DNA from: Phaeotremella fagi
Lineage: Eukaryota; Basidiomycota; Tremellomycetes; Tremellales; Phaeotremellaceae
Reading direction: 5' to 3'
Assembly: GCA_001599715.1 (NCBI GenBank)
Contig: BCHU01000004.1
Coordinates: 124,001-188,000 of the forward strand
Length of the DNA: 64,000 nucleotides
Below, in pieces: positions 12,901 to 24,590 of the stretch. Position numbers and translations under genes: made by a program. Position 1 is the first letter of the stretch. Each line of letters starts with the position of its first letter. The notes under the pieces are model-generated. The model worked only from the letters and a program-made list of their open reading frames with translations. It made no database searches and had not been told where the DNA came from.

Positions 12901-15047
12901 TATAAGAAAGTTAGGTTCGATTTGATGCACGAAGAAGTCAAAAACCTACCCTTCACTTAAGAATGCTGATTTCGAGTCAACGATTTTATGCAATTCTCTA
13001 CCAGCCCATAGGAAATGTTCTAACGGAACAGGTCGCATAGGTGTCGAAATCACATAGATGTCCTTCTTCTTTGTTCGACTGACGATCACGATCAGTTCAA
13101 GACGTTTGCGCCCGTCGATCATAACTCACCCAACCCAATCCGCGAATTCCTTCGTGTTGGGCACCGTAGCTGATAACAAGATAATGCTAACGTGCTCGGG
13201 AAGCATGATGATGACTTCTTCCCACACTACTCCACGCTGAGATGTTATCAGCATTTTGGCGAGTGTCTTTCACGTACCTCTGCGTCGTTGACGTAATGGA
13301 CCTCATCGAAGATAACAAACTCGACGTCTCTGATCAAATCTGCACCTTTGTAAAGCATACTTCTCAGAATCTCCGTTGTCATCTGTAATCGGTGATCAGT
13401 TGTTAATTCAGTCATTTAAAGAACTGGCTTACAATCAAACAACTACCCTCGGCATTGATCTGAACATCTCCCGTCAGAATACCAACAGTCGAAGGATCAA
13501 ACGTGGTCTTGAAATCTCTAAATTTCTGATTTGACAACGCTTTGATGGGAGAAGTATAAATAGCTCTGTACGGAATGGAAAGTTAAATCTCCTTCTGATA
13601 ACTCGTAAAAGGTCTCACCTGGTCATATGCTTAGCAGCTAAAGCAATAGCGTATTCAGCAACAACTGTTTTACCAGCAGAAGTATGAGCGGCTACGAAGA
13701 CACTATCCCCCATTTCCAATCTGTATACTGCTTCTTTTTGGAAGTTGTCTAGTGTGAATGGATACTATTGGGAGTCAATCTACATTCGATAAAAGTTGAA
13801 AGAGACCTACGGTTTTAGCCATTTCGGGGACAAGTTCATCAAACTGGAGTACAATGAGCATTGAGTGATTATCGCGCTCCCGCTACTCACGTTCATAAGT
13901 TCTTGATTGACATCCACAACATGAGCCCATTCTTTCCTTGTGCCCGCTTTGAACTGTTTCCTAGGTGGTGGTGGGGCAGGTAATCGCTAACACCGAGTCA
14001 GGAAAAAGCTTTAAACAGTCGAACAAGAGACCTACGCCCACAGGCAACAGATCATCAACATTTGTTGATGGACCCGCTTGACCGTTCTCCCTTTGTTCCA
14101 AAACACCAACGTCGTCGTCTCCCAATCGAACGATCTAATTGAAATCAATGGATATCTCTCAAGAGCGAAGTTGGACGTACTTCCAAAGTCGGAGAATCTT
14201 CTCCATTCCGCCGCCTCCTTCTAGCTTTCGAAACGAGAGATTGAGCACCCAACATTTCCGTCAAAAATTCCTCCGCTTCGTTTTGTCAGCTATTTGATAA
14301 CTCGTACCACTCGATCTCACACACCTCCGTCAAGTTTCATACCCCTCTTAAATCCAGGTGGACGAGTTTTCCAACCTGTCTCATCGTCTTCTTCTTCCTC
14401 ATCTTCGTTCTCCTGATCTTCTGGTGTTAAGGCTGTCTCAGGTTCTAAACCACCAGGAAGGAATGGCGCATATGATCCTTTACCTCTGACGAAGTTTTGT
14501 AGAGATCCTGGAGCTCTGTTTACGGATGATGATAGTGCTGGATGAGCTGGTTGTTTCGGTGCGAGAGCCTAAGGGATTATCAGCTACGGATACCACAAGA
14601 GTTTAACAACTGACCTCTCGCCAGTTTGTGAAGATCCCGTCGATACCTTTGAAAGAAGGAGCGACGGTGTGAGTGGGTGGTAGAGGTTGTAAATTCAATG
14701 GAGGTAATGGGAGTTCAATGGGTGGTTGTCTGTAGTAAGAGCATCGTCAGCTTGTTAAATCTCATCGACAGACCATCCAGATGAAATGCAAACTACAGAA
14801 ATGGGACCTACATCTGCCATCTCCACAAATCACCATCAAACCCTTTAACAGGACCCAAAACCTCCTTCTCCAATTGACTGAGAATATCAGATTTCGAAGG
14901 TATCCCATCGATACCCAACGATACTGCTAATTCACCAGAAGTGATCGTCGAAGTCGATTGTTTTGGATCTTTAGCTATTTCTAGTAGATCGAGGAACGGG
15001 AAATTCGATTCGAGATTTGTATCTCCATTTTCTTGGGGGTTTGGCAT
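9944..15047 (-). CDS. SKI2: Ski2-type DExH RNA helicase
   Basis: ATP-dependent helicase of the Ski complex, which feeds mRNA to the cytoplasmic exosome for 3'-5' decay. Many short introns. Motif I is [15 protein letters not shown] (about 13.68 kb), the Walker B motif is FDEVHYVND (about 13.3 kb), and motif VI is [16 protein letters not shown] (about 12.0 kb). The C-terminal DSHCT domain includes VVYEWARGM, then the exon at 10092-10260 ([17 protein letters not shown]). The end ASLYL is completed by a 9-nt last exon (9944-9952). An RGG-like glycine/arginine insert lies near 12.6-12.8 kb. The start at 15047 is the longest clear exon. An upstream ATG at 15177 could join in frame through a weak intron. 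Confidence 0.92.
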
Positions 15048-15262
15048 ACCTCTGTATGCTTTCTTAAGAGATTGAGAGCTGATTTTCGTGAATAGAAAGA
15101 TGTTAAAGAAATATTGAATATTTACGATTAATGACGCTTGGTGAAGATGTCAGGGTCACTTCCTGCCTCGTAGCCATAAGTGTCAGGCTCATATCCCACA
15201 TATAACTTGTTCACCATTCAATCTCCTCCATCTATTTCGACCATCTCTGCAATCTCAAAATT

Positions 15263-16557
15263 ATGTCAGATTCAACGACAGTAGCACCAAAACGTAAATT
15301 ACGTCCAGCAAGGAGGCAAGTTGCCCCAGGGGAGATTGATAAAAGTGAAAAGATACAGGTTGGAAAGGAATACAGTAAGTGTCTTCATTTTTTCGAGCTT
15401 TCATTCTTGATCTCTTGGCTACAATTGCATCGATACTGATTCATAATCTTTAGACGTTTGGTATAATAAATGGGCCGGTGGTGATCGTGAAGATCCACTT
15501 GCGAGGTGAGTTTAGTTAGCAGATTGGTGGTGATGAGACGTGGAGTGAATACTGACCAACTCATAGTCAAACTCTTTCACAATCTCGTTGTGTTTTAATG
15601 CGAGACTCTGGATATACGAGAGCAGATGCTACGGGAAACAAATACTGTTGTTTATATTTCGCAAGAGGATGTTGCTCATATGGACACGAGTGTACCTATC
15701 TCCATAGATTACCTCTACCTGGACGTGAGTACATTTCAGTGACTTTTTCTGTGACACCGTGCTGATCAATCTTTTATTTAGATCAACTTCCTGATAATTC
15801 GAGAGACTGTTTCGCTCGAGAAAAACATGCTGAATATCGTGATGATATGGGAGGTGTTGGTTCGTTCAACAGAGTCAATCGAACTCTATACATCAGTAAA
15901 ATGCAGGAAAGTCCTGATAAGAAACAAACGGAGGAAACACTTCTGCGGCATTTCGGTGAATGGGGTAAAATTGTTAAGAGTGAGTCGTTGTGTAGCAGTG
16001 TTTGCTATACATGTTCATACTGATACTCTCTAGCGAATATCCTGTACAACCGAGGAATCGCTTTCGTGACTTACGAATCAGAACATAACGCTTCATTCGC
16101 AAAAGAAGCTATGGCGAATCAATCACTTGACATGGAAGAAATTTTGAACGTTAGATGGGCGACTGAGGATCCGAATCCAACAGAAAAAATAGCTGAGGAA
16201 GAAAGAGTCAGAGAAATGGGTCAAGAAGCTATCTCCGGAATGTTAGATGAAGGTCTGGTTGAGGCCACCCAAACGCTTAGAGCTTTAGAGGAAGGTGACG
16301 AAGAAGATTTCTATCATATTGAAGCATCGGTTGTTGAACCTGTTGAAGAGGAGAGACCAACGAAGAAAAGTAGATCAACTGGAAGAAGTGGATTGTTTGA
16401 TGAAGAAGCTTTAGATAATTTGAAATTCTATGCGGAGTTGGCGAGGAAACAGGCTGAAGAAGAACGTGAAAGGAAGAGAAAGATACCTATAAAAACTGGT
16501 CCTGCTGGTGTCGCTTCTCTGTTGGGTGGATATGGGAGTGGGGATGAGTCTGATTGA
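15263..16557 (+). CDS. CWC2: Pre-mRNA splicing factor Cwc2
   Basis: Spliceosomal RNA-binding protein of the Prp19/NineTeen complex, which contacts U6 snRNA in the active site. Exons 15263-15374, 15454-15505, 15567-15724, 15782-15979 and 16034-16557. The N-terminal torus region [15 protein letters not shown] is followed by a CCCH zinc finger in [17 protein letters not shown]. An RRM then has NRTLYISKM (RNP2-like) and [11 protein letters not shown] (RNP1-like). The tail is acidic and charged, ending [10 protein letters not shown]. It is transcribed divergently from SKI2 with about 85-215 bp between starts, so the two probably share a promoter. Confidence 0.93.
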
Positions 16558-16891
16558 GATGTAGATGTTGTTTGGGAAGATATGAATGCATGTTATCAAT
16601 ACGTAAATTGTTGTGACCATCGTCGTGTGACGTTGATTTGACCGACCTGAGAACGCAAATCCAGCTAAATAAATAACAGCAGTTGTCGTTGATTTCTTGA
16701 TTCTCCATTCATTTCGTTCCTTCTCTTACTCGAAATCTTCACATAGGATTGCTCATAGGATATGATCTAAAGCAACTGTCCATCATGAGCGACAGTAAAA
16801 TTCCACATATCTCTTAAACACCTCCACGGCGATAACAGTATACACAACAACAAACTACCTACCCCAAAATTAATCTCCTCATCCAGCAGAA
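16558..16891. other. Intergenic region CWC2 to FCP1
   Basis: Contains the 3' flank of CWC2 and the promoter of FCP1, both on the + strand. Nothing else recognised. Confidence 0.4.
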
Positions 16892-19800
16892 ATGTCAGAT
16901 CCACCAACATCTCTAACACTACCATCAACTCTTCCTTTTCCAATAACAATCAGTAAACTGATAGTTTCCCAAGGATCAGTGGAAAGAGGAACTAAATTAC
17001 TTGAATATTCCTTCCTATCTTCAACGAAACGAACTGAATATAACAAGAAAATCCGACAAGCTGAATCGAAAGGTGATGAACCGATCTATCCAAAAGATGA
17101 CATGATTGGAACTTGGGAATCACCTATTGCGGGAGATCTAGTTAAATGGTTACCATGGATTGGGGATGGTGTGAATAAAAAAATAGAAAAGATACATGCC
17201 AAGTTCGTCCAATCAATCTATTTTATTCATTTGGTTTAGTCAGACTAACAAGACCCCTCAGTCGACCTATCGTTCAGATCCAACAACCATGTTCACATCC
17301 TGTTCAGATTCATGGATTATGTGGAATATGTGGTATGGATCTAACGACTGATGATTATCTCTCATCGGTTGGTAAAAGTGATTCGAATCAGGCTGGTCCA
17401 AGTAATTGGGCAGAAGGTTCTACTGGGTTCGAAATCGCTCATGACGCTTTGGGAGTTACTGTTTCGACCAATGTGAGTCGTATCTCTACTTTGGCCGTGA
17501 TCTGATGTACATGAATATTGAACTCGCTTCAGGAAGCAAAACGTTTAGAGAACCTTACTAGAGATACATTATTATCATCAAGAAGATTATCTTTAATCGT
17601 TGATCTAGATCAAACCATCATTCATACAACGGTAGATCCAACAGTTGGAGAATGGATGAACGAGATTGAAGAAGATGATAAAGAGTTCAATCAAGTGAAT
17701 ATTACGAATTCGGATTCGAATATACCAGTGGAAGAAACTACTACACCACCAGGTTCACCTATACAGAACATAAAATCTCTACCTGATGTCAATGTTCACA
17801 AGGAAGTCAGAGAGAAGAATCCCAACGCAGAAGCTTTGAAAGACGTTGCTAGATTCACTTTACTTGATGATTTACCTGTTGGATATGTTGCTCCCAAAGG
17901 TAAAAGAATACAGTTGGAAGGAAGAACTTATTACACTAAACCGAGGTATGTCAAGGATTATTTTATTTATCAACGTCCACTGACAATGTCATTGATGACT
18001 CTAGACCTGGATTACAAAACTTTCTCATAGGGATGTCTAAATTCTACGAGATGCACGTTTATACGATGGGAACTAGATCTTATGCCGATGCTATCTGTAA
18101 AGTGATTGATCCAGATGGGAAGATCTTTGGGGAGAGGATATTGAGTAGAGATGAGAGTGGGAGTGAGTTAGATATCTGACTTCAATTAATCAATTCATCT
18201 AACACAATCTCCAGGTCTGAGCTTTAAGAGCTTGACGAGATTGTTCCCTACGGACCAAAGTATGGTTGTCGTCATCGACGATAGATCAGATGTATGGGAT
18301 GATTCACCAAATCTAGTAAAAGTCGTTCCATGTAAGTTATTTTTCTACAACGTCAAATTCTCGTATTGACTACGATGATAGACGATTTCTTCCTCGGTAT
18401 AGGTGATATCAACGGTACCTTCCTTCCACCCACTACACCAACGTTTCCTACATCAAACCAACCCGTTCCACCATCTACGACCCCGTCTCCAACTACAACT
18501 ACAACGTCATCATCGTCAGTTCCATCAGAATCTTTATCGACAACAGAAGAGAATATGTTGCTGCAAGCTAAACTTTTGGATCAAGTTAGTGAAGCACGAC
18601 CGTTGGCCAAGTTGCAGGAAGAACTTGAAAGTAGTGAATCGACTGATGTTGCTGAAAGCTCAAAGACGGTTGAAGGGAACGGGGGGTCAAATCAAATCCC
18701 TTCTTTGCAGACTGAACAGTCTACATCAAATCCTACACCCGGTACACCACCCAAACATAGAAAACGATTGTTGAACGATTTCGATAATGAATTAGATCGG
18801 ATATCTGACGTTAGTTGTTTTATCTGTAAATTGACATATTGTTGTATCAACTGACGAAACCTGTAGATCCTCTTCAAAGTGCATAAAGAATTTTACAGAG
18901 CTTATGACGATCGATCTAGTCCTGAGGATATCCCTTTGGGATGTGATGCAGGAGTGAGTTGATTCTAGTTGATCATTGAGAAAAACAGCTAATTGGTGTA
19001 GATGATCATATCCGAGATGAAATCGCAAGTTCTGGCTGGATGTAATATAGTCTTCTCAGGTGTTATCCCTCGACATGTCATACCAGAAAAGTCAGTCTTC
19101 CTTTTGAAAAAACCATTTTCAATACTAAAACCGTACTACATTTTAGTGCGGAAATATGGAAATCAGCAGAAATGTTCGGAGCATCATGTTCAAGACAGAT
19201 TGAAAACCATACCACACATTTAGTTGCTGTCACGTTAGGAACAGAAAAGACGTATCAAGCCTTGAGATCGCCCAACATCAAAACAGTTTGGATCGAATGG
19301 TTACAAAGATCAATCTCTATTTGGGAACGTCAACCTGAAGAATTATATTTGGCCAACAGGAAAGAACCTTCTTGGGGTAATAATCAACCTACGATCAAAG
19401 TGAATGGTGTTGAGAACGATCCTTCGATATCTGTTTCTGAGAATGATTTGGAAAAGGAGGAGGAACTAGTTGAGGAGATGGAGGAGGAACCACAGTTTAA
19501 TGAAGAGGATTTCAAAGATTCGACTTGGGACGAGAGTGCTCAAGCCGAACTTGATGCGTTTCTTGATGGGGAGAGTGAATTCGGTGGGACAGATGGTGGA
19601 GGGTTCGAAACTGATAACGATACGTGAGTCATTTTTTCGTTTCACTGTCTTTCAATCGAATTAACGATATTGTTTAGGTCACCCCCAACACCCGGTACAC
19701 CAGGTAAAAAAAGGGTGAGATACGCAGACGAAGAGCATCTCCCACTTGAATCGTTCAAAGATCCTTCTCCTAACGAGTAGGTCGATCCTCTACTTTCATC

Positions 19801-20118
19801 TAACTCCTAACTAACAACAATACACAAAGTATTCCGAGTCCACCACATAAAAGAAAGAAACCTTTATTACTTGAAGCTCCGACGACGGAGGATGATGTTC
19901 CGGAGAGTAACAGATTCGCTTATAAAGCTGGTTACGTTCCACGGGTCCCTGTTCAGGATGAGGAGGAGGTGTCTGTGCAGGATGGGGAGGAGGAGGATGA
20001 GTTCGCTCAGATGGTAAGTTGGTTTTCTGTATTTTTGTGGGGGAATTATCGATTGACCTTTTGATAGCTTATGGACAGTCTTGGTGAAGTTGCTGAGAAT
20101 GAGGATTCGCAGGAGTAG
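16892..20118 (+). CDS. FCP1: RNA polymerase II CTD phosphatase Fcp1
   Basis: Nuclear Mg2+-dependent phosphatase that recycles Pol II by removing CTD phosphates. Twelve exons: 16892-17202, 17262-17472, 17533-17945, 18005-18162, 18215-18331, 18382-18809, 18867-18953, 19002-19090, 19147-19623, 19680-19776, 19830-20013 and 20068-20118. A lipoyl-like N-terminal part precedes CSHPVQIHGLCGICGMDL. The catalytic signature is LIVDLDQTIIHT (DxDxT). It is followed by NFLIGMSKFYEMHVYTMGTR and VVIDDRSDVWDD. A Ser/Thr/Pro-rich linker leads to a BRCT domain (AGCNIVFSGVIPRHV to VWIEWLQRSI). The C-terminus is acidic, like other Fcp1 tails that bind TFIIF. Its last exon overlaps the 3' end of the convergent gene. 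Confidence 0.95.
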
Positions 20119-21201
20119 GGGTAGGAGTTGAAAATGAGGGACGAAGAATCAAAGAAATCAAATAAAGAATTGTTGTCAACACCCAAATGCATATGTATCT
20201 GTCTGACCATCCCAACTATACTTAATGATACATTAATGGTTCGTAGGAGTAAAAGAGCGTCTGTAACACGATCAGTAAATCTCATCAACTCCACAACGTA
20301 CCGATTCAAAAGTAACCCTTTAACAGCTCTAACCTCTTTCCTAACTTCATCCCATTCTTTCCCTCCATCACCACCAGCCAAACCAGATTTCATCCCGGAA
20401 CTACGTAAATGATCATTCAAACTACTCAGTCCAACGTTCATCCCACCCCCGCCTAAACCGAATTTCGACCGTGAACTGAATAATTGATCTTGGATCTCAG
20501 TGGTGTAACTTGATAAAGAAGTTAAAACTGATTGTCGAGTCGTTGAAGTGTTGTTGAGATTCGTTGAGAGTTTTTTTAGGAGTTCTGGGAGTTTTTCTGT
20601 GGGGCTTAGGAGGGTGTTTATTGGGTTCAAAGGTGATTGAGAATCTGATGATATAGTGGTTATCTGATCACCACGGCTCTGCTCTTCACCCTCTGACAAC
20701 CGATACAATCTAATCTCCCGTAACTCCTTGATCCGAAGCAAAAGATCTTTCAATCGATTCGATTGAGTAGATGAAATTGTGTATCGTGCTGAGTATGAGG
20801 AATGGAGTCTTGGTAAGAAGAATAAAGAGAATGTTAGACCTAGGACGGATGAGATGCCTAGGATTAAGGAGAGGAGGTAGGTTAGACGACGGAGGAAGGT
20901 TGGGATTGAGGAGGGTCGATTGAAAGGTGGGATAGTGGGGGGTTTCTGTTTTGGTTTTGATTAGTTACTTTTTCGTCATGGACATACGATGTCTTACAGA
21001 TGAATATCCAGTCTCTCTGGCGTTTTTGAGTTCTCTCACTCGATCAGTTGATGTACTCTCCATCCTTTCTTTGATAGGTGTCGATGGGATGTCCGAGGTT
21101 CCAGCTGGTTTCGGTGGTTCGTGGACATCCGTAGGAGGTGTTGCTCCGTATAGAGGATTCGACGCTGCTGAAGTCGATGTTTCAGCTTTGTTATCGGTCA
21201 T
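20046..21201 (-). CDS. Single-pass membrane protein with coiled coil, unrecognised
   Basis: Two exons, 20998-21201 and 20046-20945, joined by a 52-nt GTAAGA...AACAG intron. About 365 aa. The N-terminal 80 aa are polar and disordered. A transmembrane helix follows (LTYLLSLILGISSVLGLTFS), then a helical, probably coiled-coil segment (LKDLLLRIKELREIRLYRL and LLKKLSTNLNNTSTTRQS). A second hydrophobic stretch lies near RVTDALLLLRTINVSLSIVG. The layout (disordered head, membrane helix, coiled coil) is like Pex14-type peroxins, but I see no Pex14 N-terminal domain, so no function is assigned. The stop lies inside FCP1; an unseen C-terminal intron could shorten it. Confidence 0.6.
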
Positions 21202-21334
21202 GGTTGATGGTTGTTGGGTGTTGGAAGAGAAGATCAGGATTACTGTATAAGGTTCCGGTTATTAGCGTACTCGTACAACAACAAAGCCATTCTTCAACAT
21301 CTTCATCTTCATCTTCTTCTTTCACCTTATCACA

Positions 21335-22013
21335 ATGTCAACACCGCTTCCTATACCAGATCTCATGTCACCACCCTTAGACGCAACTCGTAAGTACTCT
21401 ATCCAGCATGATCTGCAAAACCAACTCACCTTGAACCTAACCAAATCAAAAGCACCTGCATTGGTCGCTTCTCAAATCCTCAAACCAGACGCAGCAGCTG
21501 CATTAGAACATTACAAAATCAAAGATCCAAGTAAAGGTAATCAATCTTATCTGTTCTCATAACATTCCAGTACTGACCCAGATGGAACCCAATCTAGTGG
21601 TAGTACGATTCAAATCAATAGGTTCAGCGCCGATAATGAAAACCAACGTTTTCAAGATTACAGCTGGTAACAAATTTCAAGCTGTGATCGCGTTTCTGAG
21701 AGGTCAATTGGGGTTGAAAGGGAATGAACCTCTTGTCAGTTATCTCGTTACTTCTCTCGACGATATTTATTGATGAGGAATACTCGTAGTTTACGTATAT
21801 CAATGCTGCTTTTGCACCTGCTCCTGATGACACTGTTGGGAATCTGTTCAAGGTTCGTTTCTGCGTCTTTTTTGTCTTGCCTCTGCTGAGTTACTGAATA
21901 GTGTTTTGGAACTGGTGAGACTCTGATAGTCAATTATAGGTGGGTACAATCTATGTTCTCTTGGGATACAGCTGATCATTGCTTTTGGTAGCAACACACA
22001 AGCTTGGGGATGA
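21335..22013 (+). CDS. ATG12: Ubiquitin-like autophagy protein Atg12
   Basis: Ubiquitin-like modifier conjugated to Atg5 to build the E3-like complex that lipidates Atg8. Exons 21335-21389, 21453-21536, 21598-21734, 21790-21852, 21902-21939 and 21992-22013, giving 132 aa. The conserved core is [36 protein letters not shown] and [20 protein letters not shown]. The C-terminus is LIVNYSNTQAWG, ending in the conjugated glycine. The first intron (63 nt) is a multiple of three and open, so retention would insert 21 residues. It is divergent from the membrane coiled-coil gene with a 133-bp spacer. Confidence 0.95.
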
Positions 22014-22265
22014 GACTGCTTCTATCATGGCTGGGCTTTTTGTAGGATACGCGAATAGATCAGGAAGGTGTCATCTAATGGACGTTGTTATCGTGTTGTT
22101 GTATACTAGAATTCCATGATAAGATTTGATTGTCATGGGAAAGGACCATGAATTTGATCTCATAGATCTCGATTTAAATCATCAATACATAGACTCATTC
22201 TTCTTCCCAAATTTCATGTATATAATCAAAACAGTCTCTACGACTCTTCACCCAACGAGCAAACC

Positions 22266-23409
22266 CTACTTCTTCTCTTGCTCAGCGAAAATCCATTGCT
22301 TAGCTTCAGCAGCTTTAGCCTCCTCCTCCTCTTTCGTGAGTTTAGGTTTCTGTTTCTCCGGAATATCCAAACCAGCTTTAACACCTGGTCTAGCATCGAT
22401 TCTTTTTTTCCAAGCATCAAGCAATGGGAACGGGGTGATATCGATACCTGCCCATTCGTGGGATCGTACCCAACCGAAGACTAGTACAATTTTGTCAACG
22501 GCTAGCTTTTGAATATTTGGTAAGGTGGAAGGGCTTACTGCTGAGATCTGCTATTGAGAGTTTATCACCGACGAGATATTCTTGGGTCGTGGTTGCTCTT
22601 AATCCATCTTCTAGGACTGAATAGAGACGGGTGGTTTCGTCTTGGTATCTCTTGATTCCGTATGGGATTTTCTCGGGCTGTGGAGGGTGAGTGTTTGGGT
22701 ATACGGGGGTGTAAGGAACACTTACTGCGTATCGACTAGAGTGAGTGAGAAAGGGAGTAGAATTGTTAGTAGTACTCAACAACTGACACGGGGACATACT
22801 AGAAATGATTGGCTTGACTAAGAACATCAAAGAGTGTTAGCTTGTTCATACTCCCAATTGAAACACTCACCCCTGCATAGGTCCAACACCACCATGACCA
22901 AAGAAGATCCAACTCAAAGCCTCACTTCTCTCCTGAGGATCCTTGAACCAAAACTTGAACTCGGTATCATACTGTTCAACCAACCAAATAAGTATACTAG
23001 AAGTTTCAAAAACTCTATGTCCCTTAACCTCCCCTTTATCTTGAACCAATTTCGAAGTAAAATTATCATCAACCAAAGCAGGGATTCTACCGTTCGGGTT
23101 GATTTTCAAGAATTCAGGTGATTTCTGTTGATTCTCTGAGAATTTGAGTTGAGTGACGTCGTAGGTGAGGACACCGTTTTCTGTTGCTTTTTCGGGATAG
23201 GCGAGAAGGAGTTCTTCGAGGAGAGTGGAGACTTTGAAGCCGTTGGGGGTTCCTGCGGTGTAGAGATGGAGTTTGGGAGTGGATTTTAGGGTTGAGAGGG
23301 ATGGTGGGAGGAAGGGGGGTGGGGGTGGTGACATTGGTGGTGTGGTTGTTGTTGTAGTAAGTGTTCTGAGTAGAGATGGTGTAGGTTTGGGTAGTAGCTT
23401 GAAGAGCAT
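22266..23409 (-). CDS. Glutathione S-transferase, Ure2/YfcG-like
   Basis: GST of the Ure2p-like (GTT) class. The first exon starts with a Thr/Pro-rich leader MLFKLLPKPTPSLLRTLTTT that could be a mitochondrial presequence; a second methionine lies 25 residues in. The thioredoxin-like domain follows with LYTAGTPNGFKVSTLLEEL, INPNGRIPALVDDN and VFETSSILIWLVEQYD. The C-terminal domain is split by small introns: FGHGGVGPMQGQANHFYRYA, then IPYGIKRYQDETTRLYSVLE, then YLVGDKLSIADLSIFGWVRS. The end is charged (KLTKEEEEAKAAEAKQWIF...). The role is probably glutathione-dependent redox or detoxification. Splicing was read from frame continuity. Confidence 0.87.
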
Positions 23410-23728
23410 ATAACTGTGAGAACGGAAGAGATACCACCCCCCCTTTGCTGCCTTATATACCTTGACTTAGCAAGCACATCATTACCGCTATTAATAAGCT
23501 ATTACGTAATGTAGTATATGCTTACTATGTCATCGTTAGCCGGACTTTCCGGGAATCTCAACAGGCAATGGATCGACAGTGGCATACGAAATGTACAATA
23601 CGCAGACATCTCATTTGGCAGACCACGTAGAGCCACTACAGCAAGCTTTACGGAGACTCCAGGCAGAATACTGGGCCTTTCAGCACAGATACAGCTTGAC
23701 ATACACCAGACTACATTCCACGACCCAA
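23410..23728. other. Upstream region of the GST gene with orphan open frame
   Basis: Promoter side of the GST gene. On the + strand a frame open from about 23536 into the orphan gene at 23729 reads TVAYEMYNTQTSHLADHVEP and then a helical stretch LQQALRRLQAEYWAFQHRY. It has no good start codon or splice context, so it is not called as a gene. Confidence 0.3.
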
Positions 23729-24274
23729 TCACTGAAATTCAATCCTACTTTCTACAACCTTCCCATCCTCCAATCGTCGAACACTCTGTCCATACTCATC
23801 ACTACAAACAAAAAGACCATCTCTAAGTGAAAGGATGGCAGTTGCAATATCCTTTGCAGTCTTCTTAGAACTCTCCTCACTTTCACCGAAAATCCCCTCA
23901 ACCATCGCTTGTCTAGTAGAGTAAGCGATTCCACGATCACTAACAAATTCACTGAACCTATACGGTTCCCTCAAAAGCGCTTCAGCTAATTTATCAACTG
24001 TATCCCAAAAACTGTTTTCGATGTTACAACTGTATTCCGCGTTAAAATCTTTTCCTAGATAGACTTCGATGTCTAGACCTGATTCTGAGATATTGGGACT
24101 GAAATGGAATACCCGTGGATCTGGAGGGTTCTTGATTAAAACGAATGTCTCTGTTGGGTCTTCTTCATCATCAGGATTATAGATGTATTGGAATTGGGGA
24201 TATTTGGAGATCCACTCGTCGAGAGTTTCTCTGTTGTTTGTTGCTTCGCAATTACCTGATGAGAAGGTTGACAT
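23729..24274 (-). CDS. Orphan protein, local family member 1
   Basis: Intronless, 181 aa, no recognised domain. The C-terminal half carries the motif shared by this cluster. First comes WDTVDKLAEALLRE, and about 35 residues later GIFGESEESSKKTAKDIATA followed by ILSLRDGL. The closest relative in the window is the next gene (24591-25142). Together with it, 26428-26931 and 27239-27742, it defines a local gene family. No signal peptide or membrane segment; acidic overall. Function unknown. It could be a lineage-specific family with no described members. Confidence 0.65.
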   Translation of the reverse strand: MSTFSSGNCEATNNRETLDEWISKYPQFQYIYNPDDEEDPTETFVLIKNPPDPRVFHFSPNISESGLDIEVYLGKDFNAEYSCNIENSFWDTVDKLAEALLREPYRFSEFVSDRGIAYSTRQAMVEGIFGESEESSKKTAKDIATAILSLRDGLFVCSDEYGQSVRRLEDGKVVESRIEFQ

Positions 24275-24590
24275 GATGTTCGGCAGGTATTTACGTGGTG
24301 GTGGGATGAAGAGGGATTGAGTAAGTTATGGATTTGTTATATTAAGCTTCTGTAGTTTAAGCTGAATGAAACCGTATGAGAAGCAGAAACGGAAAGAACC
24401 TTTCAAAGTCCGCAGACATCTGGTTTCTTTCAGTACTTTGTCGGTCTTAAAAGAGGAATATCACTTCCTTGGTCTGCTATTAGTATAGTGGACGCAATAC
24501 TAAGCAGCAATAACTTTCATTTTTTTCACATAAAGTATAACTGTATGAACAAGAAGTGAGGAATGGATAAAATACGATCACATCAACAAT
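24275..24590. other. Intergenic region between orphan genes 1 and 2
   Basis: Promoter of orphan gene 1 and 3' flank of orphan gene 2. No other feature recognised. Confidence 0.4.
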
